This document shows, piece by piece, positions 34,705 through 47,100 of a stretch of 64,000 nt of DNA. The translations under genes were made by a program, and so were the position numbers. This stretch comes from Tilletia caries (lineage: Eukaryota; Basidiomycota; Exobasidiomycetes; Tilletiales; Tilletiaceae), in contig JALUTQ010000004.1 of the NCBI GenBank assembly GCA_032718865.1, forward strand, positions 434,001 through 498,000, read 5' to 3'. The notes under the pieces were generated by a model. It saw only the letters and a list, made by a program, of their open reading frames with translations. It was not told where the DNA came from and did not search any database. The stretch's first letter is position 1. Each line of letters starts with the position of its first letter.

Positions 34705-35737
34705 TCACTGCTCGGAGCGAAGGATAGGACCCTTCTTCCTCAACGCACCCAGCTTCTTGCGCCGCGCCGCAATAACCGGGAAGATGGAGCCATCAATTAT
34801 GCCGTGCTGGAGAAAGCGCGGTCAAACGCAGGATCAGTGACATGCATATGCGGTACACAAGACGCGGAAACTCTCACCATGTCTTCCTTGGTCACGTATC
34901 CATCCTGAGGCCAAAGCAGCATGTAGCTCGAGCCCCATTCGAAAAAGAACGCGAAGATGCTGAGAAGAGCGGGTACAAAGTTAGCACATACTCGGACCAA
35001 TTGCGCGAAGAGGCTCCAACCCCACCCAAAGAAGTCGAATATGTTGCGGCGACCCCAACACATGGCCAATACGTCGGACAAGTTGAGCGCGTCCTTCTGA
35101 GGAGCCGAGGACCAGTCTTCGAACACGGCGTCGAAGCGCTGCTTCTGGAAGTGGCCTCTGCGGTCGTAGGTCTCGGAGTCGCTTCCGTGCTTGTCACGGT
35201 GCATGTTCGCCTGTGGATGGGCGAAGCGTTCAGTAGATCATGATCACAGGCACGCGTGACCCTTCCTTGAAACAAAACCCACGATGTAAAGGGGCATGCG
35301 TGGGTCAGGGATCCAGCCCGGCTGAGTCTGATAGAAGAACGGAGGGTGGATAATGTTGACCGCAATCAGGGACAGGAGGAAGCCGAACCCGAGCTGTGGG
35401 AAGTGAAGAGGCAATATGAGTCTCCTACGCGTGACGAGTCACTCATCTTGCCTCTCACCGCATAGAACCCAAGGAAGGTGTCCCAGGGGAACACCACACC
35501 GTCAAGGTCCGCGTCGAAGAAGGCGACGTGGCGTTGCAGAGTGGTAAGTGCGGATGTGTTTTTCTTGTAATCGTCAGCATCCCCATTAGGAGCAGCGTAG
35601 GTATTGCCCTTCGTATAGCGGACGCCAGTGCCTCCGCCGAGAGTCAGGTCCTTGTAGTCGAAGAAGCTGTCCTGGGCCGCCTTTCGGGCCTGACCACGGT
35701 AGCCGACAGCGGCGACGGACGAATGTGTGTGGTTCAT
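34705..35737 (-). CDS. Caleosin (lipid-droplet EF-hand haem peroxygenase)
   Basis: Lipid-droplet and ER-associated calcium-binding protein; characterised caleosins act as peroxygenases on fatty-acid hydroperoxides. Exons: 35459-35737, 35283-35393, 35026-35210, 34878-34959 and 34705-34806; 759 nt, 252 aa. Visible: the haem-ligand histidine and EF-hand in LQRHVAFFDADLDGVVFPWDTFLGF, a hydrophobic proline-knot-like segment (LGFGFLLSLIAVNIIHPPFF), the second histidine region (ANMHRDKHGSDSETYD), FFEWGSSYMLLWPQDGYVTKEDM and a basic C-terminus. The intron 34960-35025 is a multiple of three (66 nt) with no in-frame stop and a weak GTGGGG donor. Removing it matches the family better; keeping it adds 22 hydrophobic residues. 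The ATG at 35737 is clear. Confidence 0.92.
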
Positions 35738-36572
35738 GGTCTTTGTAAAGGCGAGTACACTGGAGACGGGATTGGCACAAGTCGAGGGTGGGGATGGTTG
35801 TGGACCTAAAGAAGCTATATAAGAGGGGGGAAGAGCGGTCAGCGGTCAGCAATCAACACACGAGCGCAGGGAGGGGGAGAGAGTCAGTCATCCATGAATT
35901 CCTCAAGTGATCGATCAATGAGAAGGTAGGAGGAGGAGGAGGAGGGAGATTGGGAAGCGCGCGTGCGGGTGAAAAGGGTCCAAGTCGCTGTCATGAATCG
36001 GGGAGAGAAGAGAGCGTGGGAAAGATGACCTCCACCTCCGCCCCACACCCGTCACGACTTCTTTATCTGTGCGACATTTGGAGTCATCGTCGCCTCGAGG
36101 TCGAGCGGCAGCGCACAACACATCTATAGTAGAAGTACCTCGTGCTCCTCGCTGTGTTGGCTGAGCCCAGCTGTCACTCGCGTCTGGTCCCCGTTCCAGA
36201 GTTGCCTCCGCACGAGCGGCCCAAGCGGGTTCCAAGTCTGACCTCGTTCGTCCCGGTTAACACGAGCATCAAGCATCAAGACTCAGTTGGAAGCATCCCT
36301 CATCTGCTCCAGGCCGGTCTTGCACCTCAAGAGCAAGCTGTTCCAACGCAGCAAGGCCCGAGCCAAACACCTTCGCACTCGGCGTCCGCTCTCAGCCCCC
36401 GCTTCCTGTGATCGGCACGGATCTGTGCTTCAGTGAAGACCCCAGTGAGTGACGATCTGCGACCCGGAACACTCGAAAATGCTATTGACTGACGACTCTT
36501 GTGTTTCCAGAGCCAAACTTGCTCGCTGTCTGTCTCGGTAATTTACCTCCGTGACGGAGACTCGGGTCCATC
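35738..36572. promoter_or_regulatory. Divergent promoter, caleosin / TSC2
   Basis: 835 bp between two start codons pointing away from each other. A TATA-like AGCTATATAAGAG (about 35812-35824, on the plus strand) sits about 80 bp upstream of the caleosin start. A GAGGAGGAGG tract lies at 35928-35946. No open frame of note. Confidence 0.45.
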
Positions 36573-39500
36573 ATGAGTCTCCTAAGGAATCGCTCCCGGT
36601 CCTCGACCGTATCCTCCCCCTCCATACCCGCCCTCGACACAAGCAATGTCGTCCGCTCACAGCATGGCGCAGGCATTGCGCATCCAACAATATCCGGCCC
36701 ATCGCCCAAACCGGGACATTCTCCTACTCGGGCTCCTCTGGGAAAGTCATTCATGGGCAGCAGCGCAACAGCAGGTGGTGGTGGAGGAGGAGGAGGCGGA
36801 GGGGGAAGCGCGACGGCCAGCTTCACAGATACCAACTATCTCGACTTCGTCCTTCGCTCGCCCACTCCACAGCGCATCGACCTGACGCAGTACCGCATGC
36901 ATCTCGAGCTCCTCCATCAACCGCTCCCTTCTTCCTCCAACGCCCGGCGCACAGCCATTGCCGAGCGCGAGGTCTGTCTGCAGACACTCAGCAGCGCTGT
37001 CTCATATGAACTCGAAAAGCGACGCACAGCTTCTGCATTTACGCAGGCGCGCGCCGCAAGCGACGGAGTCTCTGATGAACATGGGTATGCCTTCGTGGGT
37101 TCCAGTAATCTGCTCCAGCTCGTGCTTCTCCTCCTTAGCCAGGAGCAGCCCGTGCCTATTCGTGCTGCTGCACTTGATCTGCTCGCCCACTCCATTCATC
37201 TCGCCGACGCCAGGTGTCCTCCGAGTCGAGTCAGGACGGGCGCTCTGCCTATCCCGACCCTCCAGAAGCAGCCATCTTCAGCTGCGTCCGGCGCAGCAGC
37301 GACAACCTCCACTTCCATCTCACCTACGGAGACCATTCCCCACGACGAACCCGTGGCAGGCGTAGAACGCGCTGCTTTCTATGACCTCATCACCAACCAT
37401 GACCTGTCTCAGGCCGCTGCTGCGCTCGGAGTGGACGATGGCTCGGGCGGCCGGGAACGCTTATCCGTCGTGTCCTTGCCCACACTGCTACCCCAACTTC
37501 GCGCCCTCAAGGCTCTTCTGGGCGGATCGGGAACGCTCCAATTTGGCTATCTGCCAAACATCGTGCCCCTGCTGATCGCCTGGCTGAGCGACATCTGGCC
37601 CGAACTGCAGATCCTGCGCCGGAGGCTGATCGCGTTTGAACGAGGATTGGGCAACGGAAATACAGTCTCTCCATCCGCGTCGAGTTCGATGAAGCCTCAT
37701 GATGTCCGCACCATGGTCGCCATAAAGCAGCTCGAGGTAGCGGAACGAGCGCTCGGCGCGTGCTTTGAGTTGCTCGCCAGTCTTTTCAAGTTCAGCTTTG
37801 CGCAGATCGACCCTGCGCATACAGAGCTCGCCCTCGTCGCCGTCTCTGCTCTTATTGTTGGCCCACCTCCTAATGCCAATAACGGGAACAACAAATCTGG
37901 ATCGCATAGTGCACCGCCGGCTTTGGACAAGGGTGACTCGTACGCACGGCCGCGCGGGGAAGGCTCGTCGAGTCGGTCCAAGTCCAGAGACGCCAAAATG
38001 CTTACCGAGGGTTACTCGTACTACGGACTCGAGAGCATTGATGATTCTAGCCCTTCTCCCTCGATACGGCCCATCCAGCTTGGACAGGATTCGAGCTCGG
38101 TCTCGGGCATGACGTCCACTAGCTCCTCCACGCCATTAATCGCACCTATGGTACTTTCAACCCTTCCGCCCTCCGGTCGAGTTGACCCCATGCGAGCGGT
38201 GCCAGCGCAGTTTACTGCTGACGATTTCCAGGACCCGCTCGGTCCGATCTTGCACGTTAGCGATGTGGAAGCTGCGACCAAGTTGGTAGACACCATCTTG
38301 ATATTCGGCCTGCTCCCCTCCGAATCAATCGAGCACGTCACGCACATGATCTGCAAGATCCTGGGCTATGGGCCCACCAAACACTTTTGCGAGGCTCAGA
38401 AATGGTCGGAGGGCGCGGGTGAGCCGATTCCTGACTTCGAACAGGAGACGGCCTCGCTGTTGGCGAACTTGCTGCGGAACCACTGCGCTAATGCGGCGTT
38501 GCGGCCCGCTTGGGAATTGCTTGCCAAGCCTGACCGGGGATGTTCGCAGACGAAGGCAGGGACTCGCACCAGTGGGCAGGAGGATATCGCCATTCTGGTG
38601 GGCGCACTCCGATTCCTCAAGGTGGCTTTGCGGTTCACGGCAGATGCTCGGACGGAGCTTGCGCGGGAACGGCAGGGTAAAGAGGGTTCTTCGGAAACGC
38701 CGGATCTGCCTTTTATGCCGCTGTCCCTGCTGTTCATGGCACTCCGAGGCGCACTGCAGCGCCAGTCCGACCTGCTTGATCTCGAAGTGTTGCATCTGGT
38801 CGCCGAGTTGCTCCCTGCTCACCGAGGCTCGAACGGGTCTGCTGCAAGTCTGCCACCGCCGTACTTTGACGAGCCACTAACGCACAGCGACTGGAACTCG
38901 ATTTTGGATCTGACGGCCCTGGCGAGGCGGCATGTGGAGGCGTTGAATTGGAAAGGCGCGGCGCCGAGTCCGTTTGAGTCTGGTCTACGATCGACTACTC
39001 AGGACTCACCAAGATCTCTCGCGCGACCGACGTCGGCGGTCACAGCTCTTGTCGAGCTATTACAGCGTATTGTGATCGCTCCGCCGCCAACAGGCGAAGA
39101 GTCTAGCTCGCAATCTCTCCGGGTCGACGCGGACGAATTGCCTGGTCAGGTCCTTCCCTGGACACCAAAGCTCGCGTCTCTCCTCCTGGCCTTAGCTCCG
39201 CAGCTACCAGATAATCTCATTGTCGATCTCGTCCAATACTACCGCGTGGAACACTTCTGTGTGCCTGCCACGGCGGACTGGATCAGCAACATCAACACTC
39301 TCCTTCAGGCGCTCTTCCACCGACACGGTTCCGTAGCTCGAGACGTTGCTGTGCTCCCTGCCCCGCGCGCACGGAAAAGCGTCGCAACTCTCGTCTTCGA
39401 GCACGTGTGGTCGGTCGTGCGCGATCTTCCAGCAGAACGATCCAAACTCATGCTGAATGTGATCATACCCCTCGCACCAGACTGCCTCAGCAGGGAGACT

Positions 39501-42500
39501 GATCCCGAGGTAGAGACCCTGTTGCGCAAGATGCTGGTGGACGCGGCTGCCGTGGCGGGCTCGGCGCCGGACGAAGGGGAAACGGACGAGACGCTGGACG
39601 TGAATCGAAAGAACGATCGGGATGTGTTCAACGAGATACGGAGGCTTCTGACCAAGTTTGCCCGGGGCTCGGATTCGACCTCGGCCCTGCCTCAGACGGA
39701 CTTTGGACCCGGTCCTCACGTCAGCTTCAATGTGCCGAAGGGTGAGGATCCGGACTCGGGCGATGAGGTTGGCTCGCTTCGACCTTTACCTCCTCGCACA
39801 TGGGGTGCAGCGCGCTCGTTACGACCGGACAATATTCCCTTGTCGGCGAAAGCGGCTGCGGATCTGATCGGCATCTTCAACAAGATGGCTTTCGGCTCAG
39901 CGGCTGCTGTTCGGATCCTCACGGCGTCTGCAGAGCAACGCGAGCGATGGGAGGCTTCTCAACGAGCTGTCTGGCAGAAGAAGATCAGAAGGAGCTGCAT
40001 TACCGTGCTGCGAGATCTTCTGACGCTTCTTCAGCCGACTCTTCCGGAGGATGCGGAGCGCAGTCCGGCATCTACACTTCCTGAAAATGCGTTCTTGGAC
40101 CAGGACGGGACTTCGTCGGTGATAGCCCGATTGGTCATCCTGCAATGGATCCTGCGTCTGCGAACCGATCGGCACCACCGCATATACCTCGAAGCTAACC
40201 TAGATGATCTGGTAGAGCCTGCTGCCACTGCCGTGCTCCGGGGCTCGGAAGAAGCGAGCGATGCTCACGCGGCTGCTACCACTGCTACAGCAATGACGGC
40301 ACAATCGTCAGCGGAGCGGGCGGGCAGGCGTGGACGGATTGATCGGCCTTCCGCGTTCAATGACCCTGCTGCGCGTTCCAGGTCGAAACGGAGGGACCGC
40401 AGCCGGAGTATGCCCCCGCGCGGCCAGCAGAGCGGTCCGCTCTGGACCCTGCCAACGACGCTCCTCTTCGAATTGCCGGTCAACCGGTTCCGAAGTGGGG
40501 TTGTTTTCACTTTCATACACCGAGATGCCACGAGCAGTGTCGACGAAGAGGAGAAACCGGAGCCTCTCTACGTATCGGAATGGCTTGCGACGGTCGTCAA
40601 CTTCTTCCGCTACGAGTCCAACTGGGACTTGCTCTCGTACTTGATTTGCCACTTGCCCCATCAACTGGCCAACAAGCATCTTTTCAACGGATGGCGTGCT
40701 CATATTCAAGTTGAACATCTGCGACAGCTTCTCTGCGCCGGTATGGTGGGAGGTAATTTGGCCCCCTTTGTCGAGCTCAGAGTCGACGACGCCAAGAAGA
40801 CGGATCTGTATGCGGTCGCGTACAACTCGTTGACCGTGCTGATGAGCTATCGCAAGCTGTTCGACCGGCATCAACAAGACGAGATGGTTCAAGCGTTCCT
40901 TGCCGGGCTGAACAAATCGAGCACGACGGCTCAGCCTTGCATCCGAGCGCTCTCCATTGCCAGCTACGACCTTCAAAAATCGGTCAATCGTTTCCTGTCC
41001 GGGATGAACGGCCTGCTCAGCAAGCTTGCAAAAGTAATGTCGTCCATGACGATGAGTGTACACATCCTGGAGCTGATGGCCACCTTGGTGCGATTGCCGG
41101 CATGCTACGCCAATCTGAACGAGGACGACTACAAGCTCGTGTTCCAGATATGCATCAGCTATATACAGTACCACCAGAGTCCCCACGCGAGCGGTCGCGA
41201 AGACTTCCGAAGCAGCCCTCAGACATTCTCGCTTTCGCAGTACGTCATGATGCTGGCATACTTCGACCTTGCGGTGTGGTTCATGACCTTGAAGGTCAGC
41301 GAGCGGCCCAAGTACGTGGCGGACATTACCCGTCGACTTCTGATAGGCTGCCCAATCGTCGACGGAGTCGTGCAGGTAACCGAACAGACGGAAACGATGT
41401 TTGACTTCTTGGCGCGTTGCACCTATTCGAACCTCGACCCTCGTCCCACAAAGTCGTACATTGGACAGGTCGTGATGCCGCCTGCGCCAGCGTCAGAGCG
41501 AACTGCGAAGGAATCCGACAAATCCAACAAATCACGGTCGTGGCTCGTCGGGAAGGGTATGATGACCGTCGTCTCCTCCAAAAAGACGGGATGGTCGGAG
41601 ATTATCATCAGACGGCCGTCTGGAACGACGTCGTTGTTGGTGAAGGCGGAGAACAGCGCTTTCACCGCTTTCCTTGAAGACGGAGGCATCGGTCAACTTC
41701 TGAAGTCTATGCAGGGACGCGATGCGGATCAGGGCAATCAGGCCGAGCCTGGCCCAGCTGAAGCTACAGGTGGCGAAGGGGCTGGTGTGGCGCAAGTTTC
41801 GGTCAACGGAATGACGGTTGCAGCTCCCGAGCCAAGTCATCTCGCTCTACAATTGTCGAATTATCCGGACCTGTCTCGAGACAAGACTCCAATCCCTGCG
41901 CCGACTGACAACATCACAGAGCGGCTTCTCCGCAACGTCGACTTTGTTCCCGTCGTTGACTTGCACAAGCTCAGCGTGCTCTGGGTCGGCCCTGGTCAGA
42001 AGACGGAGCAAGCCATCTTGGGCAACCGTCAAGGCTCGCCTGCCTTCATGCGATTCATGTCTGGCCTTGGCGAGCTCTTTACGCTGAAGGACCGGATGGA
42101 TCTGCCGACGAGTCTGGACCGAATGAATGGGATGCACGGCAAATATGCGTATATGTGGGCCGACCACATCACGCAAGTCTTCTACCATACGGCGACGCTC
42201 ATGCCGAACTTGCCTCATGACCCAACTTTCACGAACAAGAAGGCTCTTATCGGCAATGATCCGGTGCACATCGTCTTCAACGAGTCGGGCGATGAGTATC
42301 GCTTTGACACCATACCGAGTCAGTTCAATTCGATCAACATCGTCATCTCACCCACATACAAAGGTGGCACGAATCTGGGTTCAGTTGCCCCTGACGATGA
42401 CATCTTCTGTGAGTGTTCACCTCGACCCCCATTGTTGTGGCTCACACAACAGCAAAAGGACTGACTTTTTCCTCAATCCTTGGTTGTAGATCGAGTTTCA

Positions 42501-42870
42501 TTGCAACGCCAAGTGAACTTGCCGGACTTCTCGCCCATCGGAGATGGCCAGCTGATCTCAGCGGATGCGCTTCCCGGGTTCGTTCGGGTTCTGGCCATCA
42601 ACAGTAACTTGATGGCTCAGATTTACAATGCAACGGCGGAGACCATGACTCCATACCAGAGTAGTACGTACCTGGTCCTTCATCCATGTGCCATCTATGT
42701 CCACGATACCGATTAACTGACCTTTGCTTGTTTGATTCTATCCAGACTGGGTGGAGCGTCTTCGCTACTTTACACGATTCCGGGAGAACCTGCTGCGCGA
42801 GCAAGGCAGCAAACAGACCAGCAACGGCCAACCAGCCTCCTCGACTCACCAATTCACGCAAGTCTTCTAA
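36573..42870 (+). CDS. TSC2: Tuberin (TSC2), Rap/Rheb GTPase-activating protein
   Basis: Negative regulator of TORC1 that works as GAP for the small GTPase Rheb, in complex with hamartin. Exons 36573-42408, 42490-42663 and 42746-42870 (GT-AG) give 6135 nt, 2044 aa. The N-terminal two thirds are helical, tuberin-like repeats with low-complexity Ser/Pro segments and a run of 11 glycines near residue 70. The C-terminal RapGAP domain starts near residue 1790: GELFTLKDRMDLPTSLDRMNG, WADHITQVFYHTATLMPN, KKALIGNDPVHIVFNESG and the catalytic asparagine region FNSINIVISP, followed by DFSPIGDGQLISADALPGFVR. The two 3' introns restore this domain. It is longer than the fission-yeast protein. The first exon of 5.8 kb is intact in spite of many homopolymers. 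Confidence 0.95.
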
Positions 42871-43039
42871 AAGTCAACGAACCACGAATCCATACACGTC
42901 CATCAATGCCAATCTGCTTGGGCATAAAATCCGGCAGGAGCACCTCCGTGCGAGCCCCGAAGCATGTACATACATATACTCACATCTTCCTCCCCTCTCT
43001 GTCTCTGTCCCCCGTCGCTGTCTTTATGTGTCCCCCTCA
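42871..43039. other. TSC2 3' flank
   Basis: Pyrimidine-rich 3' UTR-like sequence up to the direct repeat that begins the GGGTAAAA element. No gene. Confidence 0.4.
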
Positions 43040-43837
43040 CCATACCCCACCGAGAGTCCCGAATTTTACCCATGCCACTTTACCCACGCGGGGGTAAAAA
43101 GTGGGTAAAACTGAATAGGCGGCCTCTAAGCTTCCATTTTTACCCACCGTTACCCATGCAGACCCCCAAATTTTTCCCTGGAACTTTTACCCCACGTGGG
43201 TAAAAATGGTGCCGGAAGGGGTAAAATTGTTCATCTCACTTGCAAATCCTCACTTTTACCCACTGAGGAGCGGGTTTTACCCACAAGCGCTTTACCCTTT
43301 GAGACGGAGAGACCCCGAGTCTCGACCACGTGCTTGGGGGTCTTGCCTATATGAGACCCCTCTGACCACTTCCGCTTCTCCGAGCCAGCACTCGCAGGGC
43401 CGCGGTATATTTCCGGTATCCACGACGATGAGCTCGAGCACTCCCATCTCGACGAGGAGCCGCAGGGTGAACGATTTCTAGGCCGAGACGAGAAGGGAGG
43501 CAATCGTGGGGACCATAACTTCGATTTCAAAAGTAGTCACTGGGTAAAACTTGAATGGGTAAAATTCGAGGGCATGGGAGTGAGGAAATATTTTTACCCC
43601 AAGACTTACCCACAAGGGGTAAAGACTTGTGGGTAAAAGTCAGACTCCACATCTCAATTCAGCACTTTTACCCATGTCCTGAGCCATTTTACCCCGAGGG
43701 GTAAAATGAGTTGGGTAAATTTGGGCACCCTGCGTGGGTAAGGATGGGTAAAAGTGGAGGTTAAAAAGGCGCATGGGCAATTTTACCCCCGAGTGGGTAA
43801 AACCTGGGGGTAAAATTCATGGGTGCCATACCCCACC
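43040..43837. mobile_element. GGGTAAAA/TTTTACCC-rich element between 12-bp direct repeats
   Basis: About 27 copies of the word GGGTAAA(A) or its complement TTTACCC lie between 43060 and 43820, in both orientations, often as close inverted pairs (for example 43079/43092, 43589/43615, 43687/43699 and 43781/43795), at irregular spacing. The 12-bp CCATACCCCACC occurs at 43040-43051 and again at 43826-43837, and the sequence just inside each end shares GAATTTTACCC in inverted orientation. No coding sequence; a short unrelated-looking core occupies 43300-43540. It behaves like a non-autonomous foldback-type transposon with its own target duplication, although the ends are imperfect. It is not a telomere repeat. 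Confidence 0.6.
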
Positions 43838-44123
43838 CATCCCGAACCTCAAATCAACAATCAACCCTTGCACGCTTCTGACAAACCGGAGCGGAAGAGC
43901 CCCGAGCCATTTGCAAGATGATGCTGCGCTGCAGCGTATGACATCTAACTCCTTTTGCATTTTTTGACTTGAGTAAGTACAAGTATGTAGAGGGCACCGT
44001 TGGAGTGAGTGCAGAAGACGAAGAGCAGATACACAACAAGAGGTGGCTACAAAGTTGGTTTGTGAATGGAGAGATGTGATCGCCGAGGGGAAGAGGGTTA
44101 AGTGTTCGTTGGGTCAGGTCTTA
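43838..44123. other. Spacer before GATA factor
   Basis: Ordinary intergenic sequence, 3' flank of the GATA factor gene. No gene. Confidence 0.4.
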
Positions 44124-47100
44124 TCAGACCTGAGGCGACTCCATGCCGCCCATCGACGAGGGTGTGTGAAGCAAAGAGGACGACGCCGTCGGAGCAGCGG
44201 CACTCGTGGTCGGGTAGAGTTGCATCCGGGAAGCCTCTGCTGATCCGCCGCCCGAATTGACGGCCACCCCGGGTGACGACATGTGAAGTCGCGAGAAATC
44301 CGTCCCACTAACACCACCGCCGCTGCTGCTACTGCCGCCGCCAGTCGCCAGGTCGAACAGATGTGGGAGACTTGTTCGTGCTGCTGTTGCGGCGCCACGC
44401 TCAATGGCAGGTGATGACATGGCAGATGATGCGTGCTGCTGCTGCTGCTGCTGTTGTGCCCCACCAATGGATCCGGAACCGCTCCTCCCCATCGTCGCAC
44501 CAGGAATCCTGAAGTTGGTCGATGTTCTAGGACTCGCACTATCCATGTTGTGGCCATTCAAGCCTCCTATCCCGCCACCAGCAAGCTGTCCTCCCCCATT
44601 CAAAGCTTCCTCCGCTCCGCCGACTCCCACCGCACTCACGTTGCCATCCACGGGCGCCTGTCCACCATTGGGCGAGGTACTCGCGTGCCAATTGCCAATC
44701 ACACCTGGGTCGCAACCCCACAGTGCTTGTCCGAAGGCGTTGAAGCCATCGCCCATAGGCTCATGCGGCAACAGGAAACCAGCCGCCTGGGCCCACTGCT
44801 CCTGCTCGTGCCTCTGCCGCTGTTGGACGCTCATGGCGTCGTGCTGATGTTGATGCTGTTGGGCAAAGGCAGTAGGCGTATGCGCTTGCGTTTGCGAGAG
44901 TGGAGTGCTCGTCGACGTACCCGGCGGTGCTGCACCTCCCGTCGTTGTGAGCCGGCCAAGGGTGTCACTGCCAGGATGGAAGGCCGCGAAAGTAGCAGCG
45001 GCAGCACTGTTCGCAGACCCCGTGCGCTCGTGTGGCATCCCTGAGGGAAAGCCGGACAGAAGGTTTTGGGCCGACAAGGGCGGGGTATCCAGGACCGGGC
45101 CGGATGAATGCAGATTAGCCAAGGCCACATCGAGATCCATCGATTCATGTCCGACTCCAGCTCCACCCTGACCTGATCCTGATCCCGCTCCCAAGCCCGA
45201 AGCCGGTCCCAGCCCTCCACCGGGACTTCCCAGCAGCATACCCGGCTGCCCCGCACCTGCCCCCAGCGGCGACATCCCCGACCCAGTCGGCGACAACGGA
45301 TTATCATACCGGACCCTCTTCTTGATCACGTCCGCCCGCATCTTAACCGGCCGCGCGTTCCCATGGAGTTTCATGAACAGCCCGCACGCATTACACACCG
45401 TATTCCCCTCCCGGTCTTTACGCCACAGCGGTGTCGTGCTCGTTCCGCAATTCGAACAGAGTGTTTCAGGTCCGTCGTCCTCGGAGATGGCACCGCCGCC
45501 GGCCCCCGCGCCGCCGCCACTGCCCGTCCCGCCGAAGCCATCATCGTCGCCCTCGCCACCGACGTTCCTCCCCGATCGGTGATGCTTGAGCTTCTCCGGT
45601 CGATGTGTCTTGTGCATCGCCCAGTACAGTCCACACGCATTGCACAGCAGCTCGTGCTGTTCTCCACACCTCCGCCACAGGGGTGTCTTCTTCACGCCGC
45701 AGTTGGAACATTGCGGTGGGGCTTGGTCTGGGGGCGCGGCAGGGGAGGCTACTGTGCTAGCTGCTTTTCGAGTGGAGGAGTTCGTCGTCTGGAGCGGGCC
45801 TCGCTTGCTTCCCGGCGAATCTTTGGACTTGCTAGAGCTTGCGTCGGGCTGCAGTTGAACCGCAGTCGCTTTTCCTTTGCCCTTTGCACTGGATGCAGCG
45901 GGTCCAGTGGCACCCATATCAAGAGAAGCCCTCTTCCTGTTCGTTTTCGAAGACGAAAAGGTTCTTCTTTCCGCAGAGTCGGCGACAAATGGTGCCGCTA
46001 CCAAAGAGCCAGACTGCTCTGGCATGGCTGGTGACATCGTCGTTCCAGGGGAATCCGAGGTTGACATCGACATCTGCGCCTCTTGTCGCAAGTCATTGAC
46101 CCTTCTCTCCGTCACCAAATTTGGTTCAGATCGTCTCAGAGCGGCGGAATATGTAGTCTGACCCGTGACATGCGAGAGATCTGTGGGAGGATCGAGTATG
46201 GGTCGCGACGCGGACGGGGATGAAGACGAGCCGCCCTGCGCCAAGTTGAACCACTCCGACTGTTGTTGAGGCTGCGACTGCGGTTGCATGCTCAGGTTCA
46301 TACCCTGCTGCAGCGCCGACGCGTCCGACAGCCCAAAACTGCCCCCACCACCACCACCCAAAGACTGCCCGGCCCCTTCTCCCTGCTGACCCGCAAAAAA
46401 GTCGGCAAGAGATGAGCGAGCCAACTCATCAAAGTTGGCAGGAAGTGGACCGGACGCGCCCGCGGACCAATCCATAGGTGTAGACGGCAACGTGCCAGTA
46501 CCAATTGGAGGATGCGAAGTAGAAGACGTAGACCCCATGCCAAAGTTCTCGAAGCTTGGTTGGTAGCCTAGCGTCGCCATCAGTCCGGTTGGGTTGTTCT
46601 GGACCGCCTGCGCAGCGACGGCGGGGGCAACACCTGCCGAAAGTAAAGAGTCGATCAGGGCCGACAGCATCATCTGTGCTGCGGAGGGGACGCCTTGTGG
46701 ACCGGAAATCGCGCTGGGCCCCGCATTGTTGCTATTATTGCTGCTGCCGTTGCCCATCGAGAAAAAGGGCGACGGAGCGAGATGGGCGTGTGGCGACACG
46801 TTGGAGATGGGCCATAGCGATTGGCTGGGTTTTTGAGGGGGTGGTTGTGCGAAGCCGGACGCAGAGGGATATGCATCCAGTGTGGTACGTGACGAGCTGG
46901 CGATGGGTTCGGTCGGAGTGTTGTTGCCGCTGTCTACACTGATGTAGCCTGTTGCACGCAGAGGTACGGATGGACCGGCTGCGAGGGCACCCCTGGAGGC
47001 GCCTCGAGATTTCTGGATGGGAGCAAAAATACAAAGGAGGTGGATGAGCGTTTAATGTCAGAGGACTAAAGAAGGGAAAACGAAGACGAACCTTGTGCAC

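Noticed and set aside
34965..34997. A 32-nt mini-intron in caleosin (GTATGT..CAG with CTAAC)
   Set aside because: Removing it breaks the frame; the overlapping 66-nt intron restores the family sequence.
40308..41186. 292-codon minus-strand frame inside TSC2
   Set aside because: Antisense to conserved coding sequence with continuous similarity to tuberin; no independent support.
43060..43820. GGGTAAAA words as an internal telomere repeat
   Set aside because: Common fungal telomere units are TTAGGG-like; copies here occur in both orientations at irregular spacing, not in tandem.
43060..43820. CRISPR-like array
   Set aside because: Eukaryotic genome; repeats are 8 bp, mixed orientation and without regular spacers.
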